Shown here piece after piece: positions 1 to 9,017 of a DNA stretch of 41,233 bases (within the stretch, counting starts at the first letter, position 1; the number at the start of each line of letters is the position of its first letter). The translations under genes and the position numbers were made by a program. The stretch covers positions 1 through 41,233 of the forward strand of contig JAGWWZ010000020.1 of NCBI GenBank assembly GCA_018970165.1, given 5' to 3'. The stretch is from Planctomycetota bacterium. GTDB lineage: Bacteria > Planctomycetota > Planctomycetia > Pirellulales > Pirellulaceae. Below the pieces are notes generated by a model that did no database searches, had not been told where the DNA came from, and saw only the letters and a list, made by a program, of their open reading frames with translations.

Positions 1-329
1 CCATTGTCATAAAACCACTCGGCGGCCGCTCGAACCAACAATCCCACCTCCCAGTGTCCGGTGTGATATCCAAGCGCAATCGGCCGACCACTTTCCGCGC
101 GCATTCCTCCCTGAGTGCTGAGCAACAGGAATTGCGGACCGAGCATCTTCTGCAGATCCCATCCCATCCCCGCGTTTTGAGTCCATCCGAAAAGATCGCC
201 GCTCGACCAGGTTCGCAGCATCTCGTCGGTCAACGGCAGGGAACCGCTTGGCCCCTCGCCCGAGGATTCCATCGCGATCTCGGGGCCGACATTCTCAAGA
301 AAGCGGTTCAGTTCAAATGCAGAGGCCAT
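1..329 (-). CDS. Sugar-acid dehydratase, YjhG/YagF (D-xylonate dehydratase) type, N-terminal part, cut by window edge
   Basis: Only the first ~109 residues lie in the window; the frame is open to base 1. It reads from ATG at 329-327. The stretch GSLPLTDEML, then SGDLFG, then NAGMGW, followed by LLLSTQGG and later GYHTGHWEVG, matches the beginning of E. coli YjhG/YagF, in which the same blocks occur in the same order. That family belongs to the IlvD/Edd Fe-S dehydratases and converts D-xylonate to 2-dehydro-3-deoxy-xylonate in the cytoplasm. The Fe-S ligand cysteines would lie outside the window and cannot be checked. The start is 10 bp after the stop of the PVC haem protein upstream on the same strand, so the two are probably co-transcribed. 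Exact substrate (xylonate or another aldonate) is inferred from the family. Confidence 0.85.
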   Translation of the reverse strand, partial: MASAFELNRFLENVGPEIAMESSGEGPSGSLPLTDEMLRTWSSGDLFGWTQNAGMGWDLQKMLGPQFLLLSTQGGMRAESGRPIALGYHTGHWEVGLLVRAAAEWFYDN

Positions 330-339
330 GCAGAGACGC

Positions 340-3300
340 TTAGGGTTTGGGTGTATGGGACTTGAGAAAACCGATCAGCGATGCGAATTCCGAATCGCTG
401 AGCAGCTCTTCGAAATTGCCAGGCATCAACGAAAGTTTGCTGATCCGTTCGGCTTCGACTTCGTCGCGAGCGACACGTTGTGATTTGCCCGTTTGGTCGA
501 TGATTTCCATGGAGTCATTCCGACGATCGATGACGAGCCCCGAGTAGGTCTCGCCGCTATGAGTCAGCACATTGGTGATACGAAAGGCTTCATCGACATT
601 GCGATTCGGCCACAAGATATCTTCACACAGTCGCTCTACCGTGCGAGTGATCGCGCCGTCGAGTTGCGGGCCGATGACTTTCCCTTGACCGGCCAATTGA
701 TGGCACGCTGCGCATCGCTCTTGGAATACGCGGGCACCTACTGCGATATCAGGCGAGAGGGCTGTCACTGCGGTAGCTTTGGCCTGTACCACTTGCGCTC
801 GTGCGGTGTCGCTCTCCCCCTCGGGCTTGAGCGTAGCCATCCGGTCTTGATCCTCAGCAGATAACCCTTCCCACCATGTTGGCGGCAGCGTGCGAAGAAC
901 CTCCTTGGACATCGCTCCGCCTCGCATCAGGGACTCCATTATCGGGATAGCGGTGCGATACTTCGACCAGCGAAGGACCAAATCCTCTTGAGCGGTTGCG
1001 TTGGAACGACGGCAGTATTGCTCGGCAATCCATCGCAGCGTTTCCGGATTGAGTTCCTGCCACCTCCACGAGAATCGCGGCAACGAGCGAGCAACTCCGG
1101 TTGCATCCGTTATCTTCGGTTCGATATCGAGGAGGTCCTCCCATCCCTGAGCGACAACACATTCCATCAATTCCGCGACAACCGGTTGATCGTGCCCGAT
1201 CATTCCCTTTTGCAAAGCGGTTCGGCAGGCAGGATCCACCACCGACCGCTCAAGCCAGGACGTCCAACGATCGCTGATGGCCGGTTTCGACGCATTGTCG
1301 CTATTCGATCCGAGCGCAGGTCCAAAACAACGAACCATTCTCAATAGCTGTTCGAATACTTCGCGCTGTGGACCTAGTCCTAATCCAGGTTGCGAAAAAC
1401 CGCCGATTGCAATCCAGGCATACGCATCGTGCCCATCACCGTCGACGACTTGCAGTCGCACGGTAGAGCCTCGATACTTCGATAAATCAACGGTGATCTT
1501 CTTCGCGATATCGCTTCGTGGAGGATAGTATCGAACGATCTCCTTCCAATCCTTGGTTCCTGGGTTTTGCAATAGAAGTCGAACGAAATTCTGCTGCCGA
1601 TCCGGCTCGTTCGGTAAGCCGTTGTGGCCTACGACCCAGAATTCCAACTCGCCCGATGCGATCCAGGAACTGCTCGTCCACGTTCCTTGGTATCGCTCCC
1701 CTAATCCGATGGAACTCCATACTTCGAGAGTTGCCGGACTCTCGTTGCTTATCGTTTCACGGCTTCGCGTTTGCACAGGCCATGCTCGATCATCTCGCCC
1801 GCGATTTGCCTGCCCCGTCCAGGTTGAAAGAGATACTTCAGCAAATTGAGTCTTCCAATCGGCCATCGCTTCCTCAATCCCTTGCTGCCCCATGGCAACA
1901 AACTGCGGAGATAGCTTACCGGTTCGACTTCTCTGCGCTTCCCCGATCAATAGGATCTGTTCCTTGCGGGCGGTGGCGTCGGGCAAAATTTTTTCAAGCA
2001 AAGCCAACACGCGTGGAATTTCATTTTCACCTGCAATCGTAGCCACGTGCAGCAACGTATCCTTCACCCAGGATTCCGGCGATCTGTCGCTAAACTGATT
2101 TGCGTGTTGTTCCAAAATCGCCAACGTCCACAAAGCTGCTTTAGGACTGCGAATTCCCCCCAAGATCTTGACCCATTCGGTCGGCGCAGGTCCTTTGTCT
2201 GAATTGCTGACAACTTCCAAAGGGATTTCATTTCGACCATCATTTTCGGTTGCGCGTTTTGCGATATCTCGCATCGCGATCCAATGGCTTTGGCTCAAGA
2301 TCGGATCGAACGAACCATCGACTTTTCGCAAACTTTCGGCGAGTACGCGAATCGATTCCATGGAACCGTACTGGCCGAGATACTCGACTGCCCGCAATCG
2401 GTGCAGTGCTGCGACCGTGTCCTTGGCATCCGAGGGTTGCTCGAGACGACGTTCCGCCTGTTCGACAGACTCGATTGAAAGGGTCCTCTGTGAAGTCTGT
2501 GGCAACTTCGGCGCATCGACTTGTTCAGATTCTCCAGTCCAACGGATCCGCCATATTCGGCCGCTGGTGCGATCGCGGTCGGGGTGGTCGAGGGGAACTT
2601 CGTAATGACCGATGATCTTGTTGTAGAAGTCTGCAATGTACAAACATCCGTCGGGACCGAATTGCAGATCAACTGGTCGAAACCATGGGTCGTCGCTGGT
2701 GAGCAGGTCTGGCATTTCGAACGCCTTGGCAGTGGCCCCCTGATAGTTGATTCGGTTGCGATTGATGCGGCATGTCATCACATTGCCACAAAACAGATCG
2801 CCTCGGAACGCTTTTGGAAAGATCCCTCGGTTGACGATGGCAGCCCCTGAGATCGCAGTACTTCCATGCAGGTGATCCATCATCGGCGGTACAAATCCAA
2901 GGCCATCATCCGGCCGACCGAAGCTTGGGTAACATGCTCCTCGAAGCAGTTGCGTCAGCGGCTTGCTGTGGCAGTCGGCCGTAAACCAATTGCCGTACTC
3001 GTCCCGTGTCATGCCGAACGGATTGACCTGTCCCTGTGTGTACTGTTCGACTCGCGAGCCATCGGGACGGAATCGAAACGTGTTTCCCGACACCAATTCG
3101 ATCGCATGTCCATCCTGGCCCGTGACGCGAGAGATATTGTTGAATCCATGACAGGCATAAATCCAACCATCACCACCATCGCGGAGGGCGTTGACCATAC
3201 CATGCGTATCGCGCGACGTATCGAACGGCCCGAGCACAACCTCGCGGGAATCGCATTCGCCGTCTCCATCGGTATCCCTTAGACGCAAAATGTTTGGAAT

Positions 3301-3756
3301 GGAAAATACGAGACAGCCATCGTCGTAGGGCAGGATGCCAATGGGAATGTTGAGGCCATCGGCGAATCGACGCTTCGTTTCAAACGATCCGTCGCCATCA
3401 CGATCCTCCAGGACCATGACTGCATCTCCGGGACTGGATCCGTCCTTGGACGGAAACGGATACAGTACGGATTGGGTCATCCACAGTCGCCCCTGGACGT
3501 CGAACGCGAGGTTCATCGGTTTGGCGATCTCAGGCTCCGAGGCCACTAACTCGACGACAAACCCATTGGGTACGTGAAAGCCTACCAGTTCTTCCCGAGG
3601 CGAACGCCAGGCGGATTCACGGATGGTTTGCCCGAACCAATTTGTCGGCGAGGTGGGTTCCATCGGCCGCCAGTCCTCTTCGGCGTAGCCGATGATCGAT
3701 AGCCCCATCAATGTCCAAATTGCGACCCATGCGGTCGCGAGTCCGCTGCGGTACAT
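340..3756 (-). CDS. PVC-type haem-binding protein: sugar-dehydrogenase-like propeller with C-terminal CxxCH cytochrome domain
   Basis: A large exported protein (1,138 residues from this start). The start at 3756 gives a clean signal peptide (short Arg-containing head, hydrophobic core, cleavage near GYA-EE); an in-frame ATG at 3795 adds 13 residues and is less signal-like. The N-terminal half has repeated Asp-rich propeller-like blocks (EDRDGDGSFETKRRFADGLN, DTDGDGE) and the DRTSGRIWRI block that closes the PVC membrane-bound dehydrogenase domain. A helical repeat-like middle follows, then a beta-rich segment encoded at about 1380-1725, then a C-terminal haem domain with CAACH at bases 700-714. 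The haem domain ends in the family block LSLMPG before the last helix. Known members are periplasmic and presumed to oxidise sugars or alcohols, but substrates are mostly unknown. It lies 10 bp before the dehydratase and is divergent from a paralogue. Confidence 0.88.
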   Translation of the reverse strand: MYRSGLATAWVAIWTLMGLSIIGYAEEDWRPMEPTSPTNWFGQTIRESAWRSPREELVGFHVPNGFVVELVASEPEIAKPMNLAFDVQGRLWMTQSVLYPFPSKDGSSPGDAVMVLEDRDGDGSFETKRRFADGLNIPIGILPYDDGCLVFSIPNILRLRDTDGDGECDSREVVLGPFDTSRDTHGMVNALRDGGDGWIYACHGFNNISRVTGQDGHAIELVSGNTFRFRPDGSRVEQYTQGQVNPFGMTRDEYGNWFTADCHSKPLTQLLRGACYPSFGRPDDGLGFVPPMMDHLHGSTAISGAAIVNRGIFPKAFRGDLFCGNVMTCRINRNRINYQGATAKAFEMPDLLTSDDPWFRPVDLQFGPDGCLYIADFYNKIIGHYEVPLDHPDRDRTSGRIWRIRWTGESEQVDAPKLPQTSQRTLSIESVEQAERRLEQPSDAKDTVAALHRLRAVEYLGQYGSMESIRVLAESLRKVDGSFDPILSQSHWIAMRDIAKRATENDGRNEIPLEVVSNSDKGPAPTEWVKILGGIRSPKAALWTLAILEQHANQFSDRSPESWVKDTLLHVATIAGENEIPRVLALLEKILPDATARKEQILLIGEAQRSRTGKLSPQFVAMGQQGIEEAMADWKTQFAEVSLSTWTGQANRGRDDRAWPVQTRSRETISNESPATLEVWSSIGLGERYQGTWTSSSWIASGELEFWVVGHNGLPNEPDRQQNFVRLLLQNPGTKDWKEIVRYYPPRSDIAKKITVDLSKYRGSTVRLQVVDGDGHDAYAWIAIGGFSQPGLGLGPQREVFEQLLRMVRCFGPALGSNSDNASKPAISDRWTSWLERSVVDPACRTALQKGMIGHDQPVVAELMECVVAQGWEDLLDIEPKITDATGVARSLPRFSWRWQELNPETLRWIAEQYCRRSNATAQEDLVLRWSKYRTAIPIMESLMRGGAMSKEVLRTLPPTWWEGLSAEDQDRMATLKPEGESDTARAQVVQAKATAVTALSPDIAVGARVFQERCAACHQLAGQGKVIGPQLDGAITRTVERLCEDILWPNRNVDEAFRITNVLTHSGETYSGLVIDRRNDSMEIIDQTGKSQRVARDEVEAERISKLSLMPGNFEELLSDSEFASLIGFLKSHTPKP

Positions 3757-3936
3757 GCACCAACTCGAAAGCGAGAGAGTATGTTGAAAATGCATCTTGA
3801 GAGGTGGGATTAACGTGTGGCGGGTGAATGGATTTTCGGGTCGATTCGCTAGAAAACGAAACCATAGGTATCGTAATGTCCGTCGTACCGCTCCGTCGAG
3901 TATGATTGATCCCGTTATTCATACCAGGGAGTCCCC
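3757..3936. promoter_or_regulatory. Divergent intergenic region between two PVC haem genes
   Basis: This 180-bp gap (141 bp if the left gene starts at 3795) must hold the promoters of both flanking genes. On the plus strand a TATGAT hexamer lies at 3901-3906, 30 bp before the start codon, but no convincing -35 box is found 16-18 bp before it. No clear operator palindrome was seen. The promoter role is inferred from gene orientation. Confidence 0.4.
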
Positions 3937-6900
3937 ATGAAACCCGAAATCCCAGCCCTTGTCATCACTCTCTTTGCCGTTGCAGTTGGTTTTTCTTCGG
4001 CTCAAGAGATCTACGATTCACAGCCCGAAACCGTACCGAGAATGGCGGCAACCGACGTTGCTGCGACTGCGAGGCTTCCAGAGGGTTTCCGCATGCAGGT
4101 GGCTGCGGCCGAACCCCTCGTCCAGCAACCGATCGCGATGGCTTGGGATTCGAAAGGTCGGTTGTGGGTCGCTGAGAACAACACGTATGCCGAATCTGCC
4201 AAAAGGCTGGATCTGGATCTCAACGATCGTATCGCGATCCTCGAAGATACCGACCAGGATGGGGCTTTTGACAAGCGGACGGTCTTCTACGACAAACTCA
4301 AGCAACTGACCAGTATCGAGGTTATCGACGGTGGAGTGTTTGCGTTGGCTCCTCCCAATCTCTACTTCTTTCCCGATACCAATCGCGATGATGTACCCGA
4401 AGGAATTCCACAGATTTTGGTGAGCGGCTTCAACACCAACATCCGACATAATTTCGCGAATGGTCTCCGCTTCGGTCCAGATGGTTGGCTCTATGGCAGA
4501 CACGGGATCCTGGGTGCATCGGACGTGATTGCGCAGGATCGGATGAGTACCGAATTGGCTGGGTACCCGACTCGACCTGCCGATCGGCCCTTGCCTAGAT
4601 TCCTACCGCCAGGAGGTCTGGCTATCCCGGGTACGATCGCCTTGACTCCAGGTATGAGTCCCGTCGTGCCCCCGATTCGTTTGACATGCGGAGTATGGCG
4701 ATACCATCCCCAAAGCCAAGTGATCGAGATGGTATGCGAGGGGACCACCAACCCGTGGGGTATGGATTGGGATGCGCATGGCAATTTGTTTTTCATCAAT
4801 ACCGTGATCGGCCATCTGTGGCACGCGATCCCAGGCTCCCATCTGCAGCGAATGTACGGCGAGGATTCTGATCCCTACGCGTTTGAACTCCTTCCCCAAA
4901 TTGCGGATCATGTTCACTGGGATGCAAAAGGCGAGGATTGGCGGGAGACTCGCAAGGGGCCTCCGAGCAGCGGCACCGACCAGGCAGGAGGCGGCCATGC
5001 TCACAGCGGGATGATGATTTACCAGGCCGATCAATGGCCCGTCGAGTATCGCAATCACCTGTTCACACTCAACCTGCACGGAAGACGTATCAATCGAGAA
5101 CAGTTGGATCGTGTCGGCGCTGGATTTGTCGGTAGGCATCAACCCGACATGGTCTTCTGGTCTGATCCTTGGTTCCGCGGTATCGAGTTATCAACCGCGC
5201 CAGATGGAACCGTTTATGTTCTGGATTGGTCGGATATCGGTGAGTGTCACGAAGATGATGGCGTGCACCGAACCAGTGGTCGGATCTATCGCATCGCGCA
5301 TGAGTCTCCCATTGCGCAGGATGCCTCGCGTTCTCTGTTCTCCTCCGAGGTACTTGCAGGCAAGCAATCCTCGAAGACTGTGATCTCGCACAGCGACTGC
5401 GTGAAGATTCTCCAACACCCCAACATTTGGTACGCCAGAGAATTGTGGAAAGGGCTTCAATTCAACCGCCTCTCCCTAGATGAAAACAAAGAGCTTTACG
5501 ACTTGGCATTGAGACCTAAGAAGCCAAATGGTGAGTCAGCACCGCCCACGGTCGATCCAATCACCCTACAACTCAGGGCTCTATGGACGTTGCATGCCTC
5601 GAATCGCTTGAGGGAAGATCACTTGTTCAGGATCCTGCAAACGAAACAACATGAATCGGTTCATGCCTGGGCGATTCGATTGATTGCAGACCGACTTGAT
5701 TACATGGCGGAGGCCAAGCAAACCGAAGCGGAGGCGGAGATCGTCGACATGCTCGCTTCGAAACCCATTACAGAAATTAGCCCGCTGGTCCGGCTCTACA
5801 CCGCGGCGCTCCTACCCAAGTTCACGAACCAGCAGTGGCGCATTGCAGGCATGTTGATCAAAAGCGAAGACCTCGCGTCCGATCGGGATTTTCCGTTGGT
5901 ATTTTGGTACGGGACAAAAAACCTGTTAGCAGACAACCCAATGCGAGCGGCTCGAATGGCCGCTGAAAGCTTAATCCCCAAAGTGAACGAACTGTACCTG
6001 CGCCGATTCGCAGCGGAAGGAAAAGATACTGAGGAGGCGACTTCTTTCCTCGTATCGAACGCTGGCCAGCGAGATAATGCCGCGTGGCATGCTGCGGCGG
6101 TTAATGGATTATGGGAAGCGTTGCGAGGGCGAACTCGTATTGCAGAACCTACTGCTTGGAAACAACTCGCCGTTCGCGCTGCCGCTCATCCTGATTTGGA
6201 GATTCGTGAGAAGGGGATCCTCCTCCAAGCGGTCTTCGGGGGAAATGATTCGTCGCAAGCGTTGATCGGTCTGGCCGAAAGCTCACAGTCGACTCCATCG
6301 TCCCGCCGCGCAGCCATTGAATCTCTTGGAAGAATCGACGATGCCTCTGCCAGAGAGGTACTTTGGCACATGGTGGCCGATCCCAACCTGGGTGGTATCG
6401 CTGCCGAATCGCTTGGCACGAATCTGAGCGCTGACGATGCCAATCGGTTGCTTGGCATGTATGCGGACGCGCCGCCATCGAGCAAGTCGGGAATCGTCGT
6501 TGCGATGGGCAAGCGACGGGATTCCTTACCGATTCTCCTCGATGCGATCGAACGCAAAGTCATCCCGAGTGCCAATATCGATGCAGCAACTTGGCGTCAG
6601 TTTGCCCTGCTCGCTGATTCGGATTTGCTGAACCGAGCCAAGACAATCAATCCAGCCATCGGCGTAACGGCCGACCAGGAACGCACCATCCAGGAATGGG
6701 AACAGGTTTTCAATAGCGATCGATTAGTTCGAGCCGATGCATCGAATGGTCGAGCACGATGGAACACACTTTGTGCCCAATGCCATAAACTTTTTGGCGA
6801 AGGAGGTGCGAATGGCCCGGAATTGACCGGTGCCCAGCGTAGCAACTTGAGATACTGGCTCGAGAACGTCCTGTTCCCCAGCGCCATTGTCGCTGAAAAC

Positions 6901-7149
6901 TATCGTGTCACCGCTTTCCAAACAGCCGATGGACGGGTGGTTACCGGAGTGCCACTCACAGAAACAGAGGATGCGATCACTATCCAAACCGCCACGGAAA
7001 AAATCACGCTAGAAAAGCCTGAGATCGTTCAACGAAAACCCTCTTCGCTTTCCCTGATGCCAAGCGGTATTCTCGATCCTCTCTCGGAACAGGAACGAGC
7101 GGATCTATTGAAATACCTGATGAGCCCCGTCCAAGTACCCGCAAAGTAA
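3937..7149 (+). CDS. PVC-type haem-binding protein, second copy, with C-terminal CxxCH cytochrome domain
   Basis: A 1,070-residue exported protein. Residues 1-23 form a signal peptide ending FSSA-QE. The start is supported by AGGGAG 7 bp upstream. The propeller-like part has EDTDQDGAFDKRTVF, then NGLRFGPDGWLYGRHG, and ends with HRTSGRIYRIA near residue 453. A HEAT-like helical region spans roughly 480-900. The haem site is C946-A-Q-C-H950, followed by GPELTG and the terminal LSLMPSG block. Domain order is the same as in the divergent neighbour, but this copy lacks the extra beta-rich insert before the haem domain. Family knowledge places it in the periplasm as a c-type cytochrome-linked dehydrogenase; the substrate is unknown. 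It runs 11 bp from endonuclease III, an unrelated function, so any co-transcription is probably incidental. Confidence 0.88.
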   Translation: MKPEIPALVITLFAVAVGFSSAQEIYDSQPETVPRMAATDVAATARLPEGFRMQVAAAEPLVQQPIAMAWDSKGRLWVAENNTYAESAKRLDLDLNDRIAILEDTDQDGAFDKRTVFYDKLKQLTSIEVIDGGVFALAPPNLYFFPDTNRDDVPEGIPQILVSGFNTNIRHNFANGLRFGPDGWLYGRHGILGASDVIAQDRMSTELAGYPTRPADRPLPRFLPPGGLAIPGTIALTPGMSPVVPPIRLTCGVWRYHPQSQVIEMVCEGTTNPWGMDWDAHGNLFFINTVIGHLWHAIPGSHLQRMYGEDSDPYAFELLPQIADHVHWDAKGEDWRETRKGPPSSGTDQAGGGHAHSGMMIYQADQWPVEYRNHLFTLNLHGRRINREQLDRVGAGFVGRHQPDMVFWSDPWFRGIELSTAPDGTVYVLDWSDIGECHEDDGVHRTSGRIYRIAHESPIAQDASRSLFSSEVLAGKQSSKTVISHSDCVKILQHPNIWYARELWKGLQFNRLSLDENKELYDLALRPKKPNGESAPPTVDPITLQLRALWTLHASNRLREDHLFRILQTKQHESVHAWAIRLIADRLDYMAEAKQTEAEAEIVDMLASKPITEISPLVRLYTAALLPKFTNQQWRIAGMLIKSEDLASDRDFPLVFWYGTKNLLADNPMRAARMAAESLIPKVNELYLRRFAAEGKDTEEATSFLVSNAGQRDNAAWHAAAVNGLWEALRGRTRIAEPTAWKQLAVRAAAHPDLEIREKGILLQAVFGGNDSSQALIGLAESSQSTPSSRRAAIESLGRIDDASAREVLWHMVADPNLGGIAAESLGTNLSADDANRLLGMYADAPPSSKSGIVVAMGKRRDSLPILLDAIERKVIPSANIDAATWRQFALLADSDLLNRAKTINPAIGVTADQERTIQEWEQVFNSDRLVRADASNGRARWNTLCAQCHKLFGEGGANGPELTGAQRSNLRYWLENVLFPSAIVAENYRVTAFQTADGRVVTGVPLTETEDAITIQTATEKITLEKPEIVQRKPSSLSLMPSGILDPLSEQERADLLKYLMSPVQVPAK

Positions 7150-7160
7150 TCCTCGAAATC

Positions 7161-7811
7161 ATGAATCGCAAAGAGCGAGCGAGTATCGTTCATCAACGCC
7201 TGAATGAACACTATCCAGAGACCGACGTTCCGCTCGATCACCAGGATCCCTATACGCTCCTCGTAGCGGTCGTCCTCAGTGCCCAATGCACCGACAAGAT
7301 GGTCAATCGAGTAACTCCCGATCTCTGGAAATTGGCTGACAATCCGCACGCGATGAGTCGGCAACCGGTCGAGAAGATTCGCAAGATTATCCAACCCTGC
7401 GGCTTAAGTCCCCAGAAGTCGAAAGCGATACGTGAACTGTCGAAGATTCTTGTGGAAGAACATGACGGTATCGTACCCCAGTCATTCGAGGCGCTCGAGA
7501 AGCTTCCCGGTGTAGGTCATAAGACCGCGTCGGTTGTCATGGCCCAGGCATTTGGTGTCCCCGCATTTCCCATCGATACGCATATCCATCGATTGGCACA
7601 ACGATGGGGATTGACGAATGGTCGTTCGGTGGTGCAAACCGAGAGGGACTTAAAAGCGCTGTTCCCTGAATCGAGCTGGAACTGCCTTCATCTGCAGATC
7701 ATTTTCTACGGACGGGAACACTGCACAGCTCGCGGATGCGACGGAACCGTGTGTGGGATCTGCCGAGAATTGTATCCCAAACGAAGAAAGCCAGTCGCCG
7801 CCAAGAAGTGA
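7161..7811 (+). CDS. nth: Endonuclease III, base-excision DNA glycosylase/AP lyase
   Basis: The protein (216 residues, normal length) removes oxidised pyrimidines and cleaves the abasic site. The helix-hairpin-helix LPGVGHKTA contains the catalytic lysine (K121), and the general-base aspartate is D139 in FPIDTHIHR, equivalent to E. coli K120 and D138. LLVAVVLSAQCTDKMVN near the N terminus is the family's opening signature. The C-terminal cysteine cluster is unusual: C188, C193, C198 and C201, spaced C-X4-C-X4-C-X2-C, whereas the classical 4Fe-4S site is C-X6-C-X2-C-X5-C. Four cysteines are still there, so a cluster may form with altered geometry. The gene begins 11 bp after the PVC haem gene and ends inside a hairpin. 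Confidence 0.93.
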   Translation: MNRKERASIVHQRLNEHYPETDVPLDHQDPYTLLVAVVLSAQCTDKMVNRVTPDLWKLADNPHAMSRQPVEKIRKIIQPCGLSPQKSKAIRELSKILVEEHDGIVPQSFEALEKLPGVGHKTASVVMAQAFGVPAFPIDTHIHRLAQRWGLTNGRSVVQTERDLKALFPESSWNCLHLQIIFYGREHCTARGCDGTVCGICRELYPKRRKPVAAKK

Positions 7812-7823
7812 ACGACTGGCTTT
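7787..7823 (+). terminator. Terminator-like hairpin overlapping the end of nth
   Basis: AAAGCCAGTCG at 7787-7797 pairs perfectly with CGACTGGCTTT at 7813-7823 (11 bp). The 15-base loop contains the nth stop codon at 7809-7811. The trailing run is only TTT-G-T, so intrinsic termination would be modest. It lies between convergent genes (the next gene ends at 7971) and, being symmetric, could act on both strands. Confidence 0.6.
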
Positions 7824-7970
7824 GTAGACACAGTCCTTAAGAGCGATCATCGCTGATATCTCAGCCTCGAACAGCTGTCTCTCTCAATACGTGCCACCCA
7901 CGAATGGCACTTATCAACTTATCAAGCACTGCTTCCATCGATCGGGTGTTGACGAGGCAGGTTTCAGATC

Positions 7971-8963
7971 CTATGCCGCGTCCGTTAGGGAAGCCAGTTC
8001 CACGTTTTCGGCATGCGTGCCCACCGAGGTACCTATTACCTCGTCGATCAGAAATAAAGGCCGGCCTTTGCACTGATCATACATACGACCCAGGTATTCG
8101 CCCATGATACCAAGTACCATGAGTTGCACACCTCCGATGAGACCAACGCTCGCCATCACACTCGCCCATCCGGCGATCGTCGAGCCGCCCAGCCAGCCAA
8201 CAATTGCGTAGAGGAAGGTAAGGAAGCCGAAGGCCGAGACCGCAAGCCCCAGCGAACTAGCGATCTTTAAGGGACGCGTCGAGAAGCCGGTCACGGCGTC
8301 GATGGCAAAGCGGATCATCTTTCGTACGGGATACTTCGTTTCGCCGACGGCCCGAGGAGCACGATCGTAAAGCAAGGGAACCTGTTTGCCACCGATCCAA
8401 CTGATCATCCCGCGAATAAATCGGTGCTGCTCGGGCATCGCCATCAGCCGGTCAAGCGTTCGCCGCGACATCAATCGGAAGTCCCCGGTGTCCCGTGGAA
8501 TCGATACCTCGGAGAGTCGCGAGATGATCCGATAGAACAGCGAAGCGGTTGCTAGTTTGAAGAATGTTTCACCCTCGCGGCGGCGGCGTTGGCCATAGAC
8601 CACATCTGCGCCGTCATTCATTCGTTGCATCATTTCGGGCAGCAGTTCCGGCGGGTCTTGCAAGTCTGCATCGAGGATCAGGATCCGCTCGCCGCGGCAA
8701 AGTGATAACCCAGCGGTTAACGCGAGTTGGTGCCCGTGGTTGCGAGCCAGATTCACGACCACAACGGCCGAGTCCTCGGCAGCCAAGCGCCGCATCACTT
8801 CCCAGGTATCGTCCCGCGAGCCATCATTGACCAGGATGATTTCGTGAGGAACGCCGACCTGCTTGCAGATAGACGAGACTCGCGAATGAAACTCGTTCAG
8901 TCCTTCGGCTTCGTTGAAGCAAGGTGCGACAACGGAAAGATAGGGGGCAGGCTTGATTTTCAT
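7971..8963 (-). CDS. GT2 polyprenyl-phosphate glycosyltransferase with two C-terminal membrane helices
   Basis: This 330-residue enzyme has the layout of the GtrB/ArnC/dolichol-phosphate-mannose synthase group: a cytosolic GT-A domain beginning LSVVAPCFNEAEGLNEF, a nucleotide loop VNDGSRDDTW, the metal-binding DADLQDPPE (about residues 98-106), and GETKYPVRKM before two hydrophobic helices at about 235-300 that anchor it in the membrane. Such enzymes load a sugar onto undecaprenyl phosphate for use outside by a GT-C enzyme. ATG 8963 is preferred because GAAGG lies 8 bp upstream; an ATG at 9008 would add 15 residues without a clear site. The next gene upstream is a GT-C-like membrane protein, the expected partner. 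The sugar cannot be read from sequence. Confidence 0.88.
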   Translation of the reverse strand: MKIKPAPYLSVVAPCFNEAEGLNEFHSRVSSICKQVGVPHEIILVNDGSRDDTWEVMRRLAAEDSAVVVVNLARNHGHQLALTAGLSLCRGERILILDADLQDPPELLPEMMQRMNDGADVVYGQRRRREGETFFKLATASLFYRIISRLSEVSIPRDTGDFRLMSRRTLDRLMAMPEQHRFIRGMISWIGGKQVPLLYDRAPRAVGETKYPVRKMIRFAIDAVTGFSTRPLKIASSLGLAVSAFGFLTFLYAIVGWLGGSTIAGWASVMASVGLIGGVQLMVLGIMGEYLGRMYDQCKGRPLFLIDEVIGTSVGTHAENVELASLTDAA

Positions 8964-9017
8964 CGTAGAAGCCTTCGCTTGTTTCGTGAAAAGTTTCAAC
9001 CCGTTCATTTACTTTCT

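Noticed and set aside
1518-2605. Long plus-strand open frames inside the left PVC haem gene
   Set aside because: They run antisense to a gene with a signal peptide and clear haem motif, and are rich in Arg, Ser and Cys, typical of shadow frames in moderately GC-rich DNA.
3901-3906. TATGAT as the -10 box of the right PVC haem gene
   Set aside because: No -35 box at proper spacing; kept only as a mention within the divergent region.
7861-8073. 70-residue minus-strand open frame between nth and the GT2 gene
   Set aside because: It overlaps the GT2 gene in another frame and has an Arg/Gly-rich composition without homology signs.
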